Shown one piece after another: positions 55,124 through 64,000 of a DNA stretch of 64,000 bases. Under the pieces are notes generated by a model. It had not been told where the DNA came from, did not search any database, and saw only the letters and a list, made by a program, of their open reading frames with translations. The stretch covers positions 47,225,001 through 47,289,000 of the forward strand of contig NC_135376.1 in NCBI RefSeq assembly GCF_049243985.1, given 5' to 3'. This stretch comes from Paroedura picta (taxonomy: Eukaryota > Chordata > Lepidosauria > Squamata > Gekkonidae). The position numbers were made by a program, and so were the translations under genes. Position 1 is the first letter of the stretch. Each line of letters begins with the position of its first letter.

Positions 55124-58100
55124 CAGACTTCAAATGCAGAAACTTCCTGTTTCCTTTTCTGCATAGCAGTAACAGCAGAGTTACCCAAGCGGGAATGTAT
55201 GCAAACAAGCTTAGCCTGTTTGTACTGAAGAGTTACAAATGCTGTTGAGTAACCATTCAGTTTGCCTTTTCAAACTGAGAAGGAAACCTACTGGACTGCA
55301 GACAAAGACTCACCTCTGTCACTTTACATCACCTTATTCTGGTTACTTAAAATAGCAAAACTAAGAGTTGCTATTTGAAAAGGAAACTTGTAATTGTTTT
55401 ACATCATGCTGGGAAATAATTCAAACCTGATTTTTTGCAAATTACTTTTCAGTCTGGTTCAACTCTAGACTATCAGAGCTGGATGTATATCTGGTAGTCA
55501 TAGATATACTCGGTACCCCATTTACAATTTTGACACTTGCACTTACAACCACTATATTTCTACATAACATAGCTGGATTCCATTGGTAGGCTTTAGATGC
55601 AGGCACACCTTTTTAAGGTGTGTCTTTTGAGCTACTATTGAAAAGGCTGATGCATATTCCTTGGGGATGGTATCAAATGAAACAGCACTTGGGAATCCAC
55701 AACTATACATACCTATGAGAACACTACTCCATTTTATTTAGTATCCACAAGCTGAAGTCTTTGAGGTCAAATGTGAATTGTAAGCTGTTTTCATTATGCT
55801 CCTAAAACACTTTGCTAGCTCTTCAGTGTAGGTGCTTTGGCAACAGCAATTAACAAGATAGTATTTTGTAATTTACTCCTAAATATCAGCTATCATTCTG
55901 TTTCAATTTCAGCAGGATGCAGGGCCTCCAAGAGAAGAGGGAACCAAATGGGGAATGAAGCTTATTCTTCTGCGTCATTGTCTCCAGCTGGATTAGTGTG
56001 GAAAATGTACAATAGGCTTAAACTTAAAACCACTTTTGTATGTTCTGGTCAAAATAAGGGCTAGTTACAAAATCATTAATATGTTTTTAATCTCATAATT
56101 TGACTGCCACTAGTAGCGAATAACAGATGAAGCATAAGTTAGGCAGTATTGTAGATCAGTGCACACAAAACACCTACCTGGAGGCTGGTGAACAGGGGAA
56201 TGGCAATGTCACTTGGCCCAGAGGCCTATATCTTTTCTTCAGCTTGACAGCTACTGTACAGAATGACTTTAGATTTAATGTCCAGATAACAGTTGTTTGT
56301 ATACTCCAGATGTAAGATCTGGTGCAGACATAAGACCTAGCTCCAGGCAGTTTAGTTTGTAAATCAGCAGCCTACCTCAGGAACACATTCTTGCCTGTCA
56401 TGAATTTTCCTTTCCTTTGTCAGCCAAAGTAAATTCAGGTTCAACCAAACTTTGCGAATGCTCTCCAGACCCTGTTCTATGTGGAAATCCTGATTCGTGT
56501 TGGCATTACTTTTTAACTACTATACTTGACAGCTGTGTTCACGTCTAGTTCCCTGTCCAGCTTCGGCTTTAGCTGCACGTACACCCTCAGTAGGAGCAGC
56601 AGATGTCCCCCTGCTTAATACAATGCTGAGTAATGACAGGATAACAAAAACAAAGTTCTTCTGGAATTTAATACTCTCAAGCATATCCAGAGGAGGGCAA
56701 CAGAGATGGTGAGGGGTTTGGAGACCAAGACCTATGAGGAAAGGTTGAGGGAGCTTGGTCTGTTTAGCCTGGAGAGGAGATTGCTGCCATCTTCTTCAGA
56801 GGTGGTAATTAAGCTCCTCTTCTAGGAACTAGGGTATTTTCTACATTTATGGTGAAAATAATGTGTTATGGCAGACCTTCATCCTTTGGCCCTCTTCAGT
56901 CTGGCTTCTGATCTGATCAAGCCTCCAGTAGCTTCAGTGGCCCTGAATACCAATCAACTGGAGACAGCAAAAGTAATGCATCGCTGTTGACTCTCATAAC
57001 TCTCAGTAGCTTTTGACAATGGATTTCCAAGACGCTGTTAGTACACATCATATAGGGATATAAGCATCTGTTCATGATATGCTTTCATAATGGTACATTG
57101 ATGGTGAGTTATTGATCCCATTGCTTCTTGGGTGCGGTCATGTGCTTACAAGTGGTCCGCTCTATCACTGTTGTTTGATATCTGTATGAAACAACTGGGA
57201 GAGTTTTGCTGGATGATACTCTATATTTCATTAATACAGAGGTGAAGGACAGCACAGCTGGTGTGAAGGTCTGCTTCTGGAACAGAAGCATGCAGCTTTT
57301 AAACTAAGCCGTGTCTCTTCCCATCTTTTCATCACAGGCAGTCCAACTGGTCTGAATCAAAAAATGGAGTTCCATTTGCTCTTACCTTAAATCAACATGC
57401 TTGGGAGTGTAGCGAATACAGACTTCCCAGCATGTCATCTGCTCTGGCTGTAAAGGCAATTATGCAAGATGCAAGCAAAACTGCACACATATTCAGACTG
57501 GCATAGGAAGTGGCAACGACTAGACAAACACACGTGCTTGTGTAGAACTCTTTAGGCGAAAGGCCACCCATTCAACTATTATATGAATATTCAGGCAAGT
57601 TTAATCAATTCCTGCCTCAAACCGTTTGTACTGGATATAGGGTTTCTGGATCCTGATTACTGGGAGAGTTTCTGTACCCATTAGATTTGTGTAGAAAGTT
57701 TAATTTTACCAGGTTTAGCTTTTTTTAAACATTTGTCCTCTAGAAGGCAACTTGAACAGGATACAAGGATTAAACTCCTACTGTTGCTATAGTCAGCCAT
57801 ATATCTCCCAACTGTATTTCCCATGCAGAAAGTCTAGAAAGATAAACAACTTTCCTTTTGGAAATATTCAGCCAGCTGAATCGCATTTTTGTGAGTACTT
57901 CAGTGTTTTGTGTGAGCGCTTTAGTGCATCAATGTGTGCTGACTATCTTAACATACAAGATCTTTTAGAAACGTAATATTAAGGCTACAGTTTAATAAAA
58001 TCTCTCATGGATGCCTGATAATGCCCTAGGTAGAGATAATTCCTTTGAAAGTACTTTTTGAAAAGCCACTGCTTCAAAAGTTTTATACCATAAACATTTG

Positions 58101-58830
58101 GATTTGTTTCTCCTCTGAGAAATACTTTCAAGACTGTAACAAATCTAGAAATACTGCTGACTGCAAAAGAAGAGAGATATTTTCCACTTCAGCCATGTAA
58201 TTACTTTAAATAAAATAACTGAAGTCGCAATGGTTTGTTTAACAAGCCTATTAACTGGAGCCGGTATTTTATAAGGACGCAATTATATACATGTAGACTA
58301 AGATGGAAGAAACATTAAAAATTTAAATGCAGAAGTTGCTTACAAGAAGAAAGGGATTCCAGTGAGATGTCTGGCACCTCTTTTTATGGTCTCACAGACT
58401 TTTAAGGCATTTTTGTAAAACCAATTTTCCAGCAGTCCCAAGGTGAAAAAAAGGAGAGAGAGGCTTTAACCACTCTTTTCTCTCTACCTTTAAGCTCCTT
58501 GCTGTAGAAACTGGGTTTACTGTACAATCATGGATTTATGTCACTAGCATTGGTTAACAAAAGCACATTACAGATGATGTGTTAAGATCCCAGTATATTT
58601 TTCTCTTCTGCTTTCACTTCCTCCAGAGGTAACCATGCAACACCTACCTTATTGAGTGGAATGACACATAATGAGTTTTTGAGTATTTTTAAGTGAACTT
58701 TGTTTTAAGTAGGCTGTGACTTGAAGGGGAAAACCAATGCTAGGGAGAGAGGGGCTTTTGAACACTTTTCTATTGTGGTGTTTGGCTACTCTTCCCCTCA
58801 TTTATGTGAAAAAGATGCAACTTGGGAAAG
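55124..58830. other. intergenic region GSTO1 to ITPRIP, no second GSTO gene seen
   Basis: No exon with GST-like sequence or any other recognisable gene. It has one old CR1 fragment near 56.68-56.79 kb. The rest is AT-rich unique-looking DNA. Confidence 0.5.
56676..56790 (+). mobile_element. old CR1 fragment
   Basis: The stretch matches the CR1 ORF2 region that reads CAACAGAGATGGTGAGGGG...GAAAGGTTGAGGGAGCTTGG...CTGTTTAGCCTGGAGA. It is clearly more diverged than the other CR1 copies and has no open frame. Confidence 0.65.
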
Positions 58831-58831
58831 A

Positions 58832-59060
58832 ATTTGTTGTGCTTAGGTGTGAAGTCATGTCCGACCCATCACGACCCCTTGGACAATGATCCTCCGGACC
58901 TTCCTGTCCTCTACCATTCCCCAGAGTCCATTTAAGTTTGCACTGACAGCTTCAGTGACTCCATCCTCATTCTCTGTCGTCCCCTTCTTCTTTTGCCCTC
59001 AGTCGCTCCCAGCATTAGGCTTTTCTCCAGGGAGTCCTTCCTTCTCATGAGGTGGCCAAA
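58832..59060 (-). mobile_element. BovB (RTE) LINE 3' fragment
   Basis: Minus-strand copy of the same 3' end ([26 protein letters not shown]), with a small internal deletion around the RRMRW region. It lies between GSTO1 and ITPRIP, about 65 bp from a Sauria SINE. Confidence 0.8.
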
Positions 59061-59125
59061 ATGATAGGCCAAGAACAGTATAGGTATGCCTATTTTTGAG
59101 GTAGTCCCAGTAATAAAGCCTAACA

Positions 59126-59411
59126 GTAAAGATAAAGGTATCCCCTGTACAAGCACCGAGTCATGTCTGACCCTTGGGGTGACGCCCTCTAGCGTTTTCA
59201 TGGCAGACTCAATATGGGGTGGTTTGCCAGTGCCTTCCCCGTCATTACCGTTTACCCCCCAGCAAGCTGGGTACTAATTTTACCGACCTCGGAAGGATGG
59301 AAGGCTGAGTCAACCTTGAGCTGGCTGCTGGGCTTGAACTCCCAGCCTCCTGGCCAGACAGCTTCAGACCACATTTCTTGCTGCCTTACCACCCTGCGCC
59401 ACGAGAGGCTC
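59126..59411 (-). mobile_element. Sauria SINE, full length
   Basis: Minus-strand copy from the tail (AAAGGTATCCCCTGTAC) to the tRNA-like head (GCCTTACCACCCTGCGCCAC then GAGAGGCTC). It sits next to a BovB fragment. Confidence 0.9.
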
Positions 59412-60199
59412 AACACATCCATAAAAAAGAGGCCTACTTAGTTAAACATCCTCAGGGAGCAAGCATGTTTGTTTAAGGCCAAAGTACCTCACCTAGAGAA
59501 GCTGAGAGAGATGAGTGTTGGGTGATCATTGAGGCCTTAAGGGATGAACTAGTGGCATCCCAATCCCAGTCAAAAGGGTTGAATGTCTTTAAAAGGCTTG
59601 GAGGTTACTGAAAACTTCAATGCCATAAATTCAGTTAGAACACACCACAGGTCAGGAAAGGTAGTACAGAGTCTCAGAGGTCCCCGACATGGATGAATAG
59701 GGTGAAGGAAGTTATTGGACAGCAAAAGGCTTCTTTCAGAAACTGGTAAACCAGGCAGCTCAAAGATTCTGCTTACTGCATCTACTTCTCTCTCCTGTAC
59801 AGTGAAAATATTTTTAGTCCCCATGTGAATCTGATTTTCATTTCAAAAGACCATTGCTCAAAATATGTGAAAAAACACACAATCCAACATGCATATTCTA
59901 CAATAGTGATATAAACGCTTTTCTGTTCTGTCAATTAGCGGTTCCTGTCAAAACAGGAAGTGGCAAAGCAAGTATCTGAGCACCAAAATACTGCAGCCCA
60001 GGCAGCAGAGTGAAAGGGAGTTACTGCGTCTTGCCCCCGTCTTGCCCACTGTCTCTGCCATTTAAGGATGTCTTGGCTCCACATGCTGTATCAAATTAAA
60101 ATTCAGCAAGAGCCGAGTCTCATATCGGACAAATAGTTGTACTGTCTTTTAAAAAGCAGAACTGCCTTGATACAAAGTCGTCCTTGAAAATAAGCAATT

Positions 60200-60205
60200 T
60201 TTATT
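60200..60205 (-). terminator. ITPRIP: candidate ITPRIP poly(A) signal
   Basis: AATAAA on the minus strand, about 1.14 kb past the ITPRIP stop codon, next to an A/T-rich stretch. ITPRIP has a long 3' UTR in other vertebrates. Other signals may be used, so the UTR end is only a guess. Confidence 0.35.
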
Positions 60206-60627
60206 TTGCTCCCCTTTCCTCCTTTGACACCAGTATATGAACTTTTGCCTTCCTCTCCAGGATGTCATCCCTTGTGGAACCGGGGACACACATTCTTGTG
60301 ATTTCAGCACACTAAATTTAGTCCCTCACAGGAAATATGAAACACAGTTTGTTTTTCTCCCATAGTCTGCCTGTAAAACTAACATGTAAATATAGGCTGA
60401 AGGATGGGGAGCACACTGTAAACTCAGCAGCCTCTAAGCAGACTAGTGAATGCTTTATGCCACTCATGCTTTTTCCAAAATGTTACCAGGTAGTTCTTTG
60501 TGTCAAAGAATAGTTTTGCCTCTATAGTCTCTTTAAAAAGGCATAAGCAACATAAGATTATTTAAGAGAAACCTGAATAGATATTCTATTTCATGGATTT
60601 TGAGTGCAACGGTACATAGAAAGAGAA

Positions 60628-60866
60628 GCATATATTTTTATATCCCACTTTATCTAGCCAAAGGACTCTCAAAGTGGCTTACAATTGCCCACCCTTCCTC
60701 TCCCCACAATAGACACCTTCTGAGGTAGGTGGGGCTGAAGAGTTCTGACTGAGGTAGGTGGGGCCCAAGCTCACCCAGCAGGTTTCATATGGAAGAGTGG
60801 GGAATCAAACCCAGTTCTCCAGATTAGAGTTTGCCACTCTTAACCAATATACCAAGCTGCCTCTCT
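60628..60866 (-). repeat. MIR-like SINE, nearly full length
   Basis: TATATCCCACTTTATCTAGC tail side, GACTCTCAAAGTGGCTTACA, then GAATCAAACCCAGTTCTCCA and a head ending CCAATATACCAAGCTGCC. It lies within the likely ITPRIP 3' UTR. Confidence 0.65.
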
Positions 60867-61346
60867 GTATAGACTTCTGCAGATATTGAGGTGCACTCTT
60901 GTAACAATTCACCATTCATTTAAAGAATTCCTTCACAAAGTCATCCAAAGGAAGCTCGATCATTTGCAAGGTATAGACTTGAAACCCTTCTGTCAAGAAC
61001 CCCAAAATGTTTGTCCCAAGAGAACCACTTGGAAAGGACCTTTTTTTGCAGAGATGCCATAACTCCCACCATAAACAAAGCACACACCTTCTAGCAAATC
61101 CCCATGCAGACAGAGGCTTCCTTCTTGTTTCTTACTATCCCAGCAAACATTCTACTCAGTGATAAAACATTCAAAGCTGTATTGTATCAACCAGTAATAC
61201 TGGTAGGACAGAGACATGGTGCTTATGCACTTTTGAAACTTTGGAATCATTTGCAGACCTCTACCATTAGTATCAGTCTTCCATAAATGGCGAGATCTGC
61301 TTGTGTTGTAGTTTTCAAAGATTTGGGGCCAAGAACAATTGCTTTC

Positions 61347-62996
61347 CTACAGTGGTCCCTTGTTTAGTGGAGTTGTCCTTCCCATGGGGACATGCACAGT
61401 GTACTCATTTATTAAAGCAGCTGTATTTCTCAGCATCTCATGAAATGTGTCCATCGTTTTTCTGTAAGCGCTTCGTTGCAATACAAAGGGACGGAAAAGG
61501 TTCATAGGTTCTGCCTTCTGGAACACGCCTGGGATACCCAGTTCCTCTGGCAGATTCGTGTTTCCGATGAAAAAATGGTAAAGCCTCTTTTCTTGTAAGC
61601 TTTTCTCCAAAAATTTGAGTACATCTTGCAGCCTGGACTCCAGGAATTCAGAAGCCCATTCTGAACTGGGACGGGTCTGTAGCAAATGCAGTATCACTGT
61701 TTTCAAGTGGTAGTTTGTAAGACTGCTTGGTCCTGTCAGACTGCACTGCTTTTCATGAAGGAAGGACAGAATCTGGAGACAGCTAAGGTGGCAGGAATTG
61801 GCAGGCAGAATTTTTGAAACAAATTGGATGTATCTTTTTTCATACACTGCAAATGTGAGAAACCAGTGAATACTGGATGTAGAACACTCTGCCAGTCCAC
61901 TACATGGGAAATGGGAGATAAAGTATACATCCGAATCAATAAATTGGACCACAGGCGTAAGGTTGAAGGCAATGGTCTTTCTAGACCTGAACTTTATTTT
62001 TAGGGCACCAGGATAGTCTAGGAGACTGAAAGTGAGATTGAATTCATATTTGTGTGAAATCTTGTTCCATGCCTTGGTAAGTGCAACCTGGAACCAGGTC
62101 ATAACTTGGTCACCATCAAGGTATCGAGTGTCTTTGTAGCAAAGGAGGTCCTCCATATGGTGGTTGTGCCTAGCCTGGTTCATTTTGCTATGAAGGAGGC
62201 ACAATAGGTCTTCCCCCAGCTTTGTCTTGTCACATATGCAGCCTGTTGAGTTTTCATCTGCCCAGCAGATCTTTATCATACCATAACCTTGTTTGTCTGG
62301 CGGAACAGATTCACCTGAAAGCCACGTCTCTAATTTGAAACAATATGGCTCTGGAGGAGAAAAAGGGACAATAAAATCACAGGCCAAGGGTTTTTGAACT
62401 CTCCAGTTTTCATACATGCTCCCGACTCCTATGGATTCCTCTACTTCCATGTCGGCATCCCTGTTACAGACACTCCGTAGAGCCTCCAGTAAATCATCTG
62501 CAAATCCTTCCACAAGCTCTCTGTTCCTAGCAATTTCACTGGTCACGCTCTGGATGCATCTATCATAGAAATTAGCCAATGTGACTTTATCTGGCAGGAC
62601 AACCCCCTTGAATGCCTTTCCCAGAACTGCACTTTCATCTTCCTCAATGCTGTAGTCTTGCCATGTTCCTTCTTGGTAGTCCTGCCTCCATAGCTCAATT
62701 AGCAGAAAAACTACTAAGGATAAGCCAGTCCAGAAGTTCCAAGAAAGTGGATCATGGGTGTACTGCTGTTCTGACTCAGTGGCCTTATCTGACGACTTGC
62801 ATAAAGTCTCTTGCAAAGCCATCTCCTGCTCCAGTTTAAGCTGTTCTAGCCTCAGGCTCTCCTCTCGCTCTTTCATTTTCTGGATGATCTCCTCTGTGTT
62901 TTCAGGGACTGTGACATTCTCCTTTGGGAAGAGGAGTGGATGGTTGACAACAGCTGCAATCACTACAAAGCACACCTTGAAGATTCCTGCTGGCAT
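61347..62996 (-). CDS. ITPRIP: ITPRIP (DANGER), inositol 1,4,5-trisphosphate receptor-interacting protein
   Basis: A single uninterrupted coding exon of 549 codons (human 547 aa). Residues 1-23 (MPAGIFKVCFVVIAAVVNHP start) are hydrophobic, like a signal sequence. Residues about 30-75 are charged coiled-coil (EEIIQKMKEREESLRLEQLK). Residues about 87-106 (WTGLSLVVFLLIELW) are a membrane segment. The rest is the Mab-21-like fold, with FADDLLEALRSVCNRDADME, KTKLGEDLLCLLH, KIKFRSRKTIAFNL and LNLFRPFVLQRSAYRKT-type segments. Family knowledge: ITPRIP binds the InsP3 receptor and increases its inhibition by calcium; it is found near membranes. A splice acceptor (CTCACAG) ends at 63010, 14 nt before the ATG, so a noncoding 5' exon lies upstream, as in human. 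Confidence 0.97.
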   Translation of the reverse strand: MPAGIFKVCFVVIAAVVNHPLLFPKENVTVPENTEEIIQKMKEREESLRLEQLKLEQEMALQETLCKSSDKATESEQQYTHDPLSWNFWTGLSLVVFLLIELWRQDYQEGTWQDYSIEEDESAVLGKAFKGVVLPDKVTLANFYDRCIQSVTSEIARNRELVEGFADDLLEALRSVCNRDADMEVEESIGVGSMYENWRVQKPLACDFIVPFSPPEPYCFKLETWLSGESVPPDKQGYGMIKICWADENSTGCICDKTKLGEDLLCLLHSKMNQARHNHHMEDLLCYKDTRYLDGDQVMTWFQVALTKAWNKISHKYEFNLTFSLLDYPGALKIKFRSRKTIAFNLTPVVQFIDSDVYFISHFPCSGLAECSTSSIHWFLTFAVYEKRYIQFVSKILPANSCHLSCLQILSFLHEKQCSLTGPSSLTNYHLKTVILHLLQTRPSSEWASEFLESRLQDVLKFLEKSLQEKRLYHFFIGNTNLPEELGIPGVFQKAEPMNLFRPFVLQRSAYRKTMDTFHEMLRNTAALINEYTVHVPMGRTTPLNKGPL

Positions 62997-63009
62997 GGCA
63001 AAGTCCGTC
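62997..63009 (-). other. ITPRIP: ITPRIP 5' UTR part of coding exon and splice acceptor
   Basis: The exon begins after CTTTCTCACAG at 63010 and reads GACGGACTTTGCC before the ATG. The good pyrimidine tract supports a spliced 5' UTR. Positions 63011-64000 are probably intron; no repeat or coding exon was recognised there. Confidence 0.6.
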
Positions 63010-64000
63010 CTGTGAGAAAGAGGCAGAGAAGCATATGATCAGCCTTGCTTATATCAGAACATGAATACAAGAGAGTTAAGTAAAGTCTTAGGTTGGAGGA
63101 GAAAAAAAAATCTAGGAATCCGCCTTAGTTCTAAAAGATCTTTACATTTCCCAAAGTACTTGTATTTTCGTAAGGAAGTATAATGTAAGGGTCTGTATGT
63201 TCCAAGAATATGTTCTTAGACTAGTATAGGTAAAAGGGAACTTTCCTTAGTAAGTGGTACAAAAGTATACCAGTCTAACTTTTACTTTATTAGTCCTGGT
63301 TTATCAGGAAGTAATCTGTACTGCTGTTAGAGTTTATTATCTCACTGTTAACATGACTGCTGATCTCAGGCTGCAGCAATCAAAGGGATTCTCTTTTTAA
63401 AGAATGTGAGAGGTGATATAAACTCCTCTCCTAGCATGCAGCATAGCATCATGGTGAATTCTGGGATCAGAGAAAAGGTTCCAGTTAATGTTATGTGGGG
63501 ATTCAATTTGGGAAAAAATTCTCTATGCAACCTAGTATATGTCATGACACAACAGAGCCTATTAGAGGAACAATAGGAAGATCCTTTTCCATGGCAGGTA
63601 GAGAAATATGTTTTAGATTATGTTATTTAGCTATGCCCACATAAGTGTACCAGGAAGAAGCAAATGGTAATTCTTACTCTGACAGCATTTAGTTCTGTAT
63701 GTTCAAAGAAGGATGTATATCAATTGCATTCACAAATGGCTGCTAAGGGATTAGCTTCTAGCTTTTAACCTAATGAGATACAAATATCTGCCTTTAAGCA
63801 ATTTCAAAAACTAGGCATTGGCTTAACTGAAGTAATATTTTTAATAACTTGAAGTTAGTATTTCTATATACTACAAATTAGTCATTCAGCTAAGTATAAT
63901 TGCAGGGCCCAAAACTGGTATGACATGTCCAAAAATGAGAGTGTGAAAAGGGCTTTCCTAAGATGACAGAAATGGCATCCAAGGAAAGTGGAAGGAAAAA

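Noticed and set aside
57700-58010. Possible extra exon on the plus strand (74-codon frame)
   Set aside because: No similarity to GSTO or any other family that I recognise, and no convincing splice sites.

Overview
This window is nuclear DNA from a squamate reptile (lizard or snake). The evidence is three intron-split vertebrate genes set among repeats typical of squamates: tRNA-derived Sauria SINEs with a BovB-type 3' end, BovB (RTE) fragments, young CR1 LINEs, MIR-like SINEs with L2-type tails, several hAT fold-back MITEs and short Helitron-like elements. The gene order CFAP43(-), GSTO1(+), ITPRIP(-) matches the tetrapod block known from human chromosome 10q25.

Region 1 (1-40.7 kb, minus strand) is the 5' two thirds of CFAP43, a WD-repeat and coiled-coil protein of motile cilia. 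I could place 25 coding exons. Their splice phases join without a break into 3297 nt (1099 codons), from a start codon at 40225 to a donor at 529. The remaining 3' exons lie to the left of the window. Exons 1-17 carry the WD40 part and exons 18-25 are charged and probably coiled-coil. The introns hold most of the repeats. A GC-rich promoter region with CCAAT boxes and an RFX-like half site lies at about 40.2-40.7 kb.

Region 2 (40.7-43.7 kb) is the spacer between the divergent CFAP43 and GSTO1 starts. It is filled with several degraded copies of one TGGCAACCCT-ended repeat and an L2-type tail.

Region 3 (43.7-55.1 kb, plus strand) is a complete six-exon omega-class glutathione transferase gene (GSTO1, 242 aa, active-site Cys32) with a poly(A) signal. 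Its introns hold two GC-rich hAT MITEs with perfect 8-bp target duplications, a third fold-back hAT element, and a palindrome whose arms run beyond the transposon into flanking DNA.

Region 4 (55.1-64 kb) has no second GSTO gene. It contains scattered BovB, SINE and CR1 pieces, then the single coding exon of ITPRIP (549 aa, minus strand), which follows a splice acceptor in its 5' UTR.

The three genes do not form a functional pathway: one builds the ciliary axoneme, one is a cytosolic thiol transferase, and one is a membrane protein that regulates inositol trisphosphate receptors. No CRISPR array, true tRNA or rRNA gene, or clear retroviral element was seen. The observations most worth a second look are the Helitron-like family, the GC-rich hAT family, the extended palindrome in GSTO1 intron 5, and the two near-identical CR1 copies that bracket CFAP43 exon 3.
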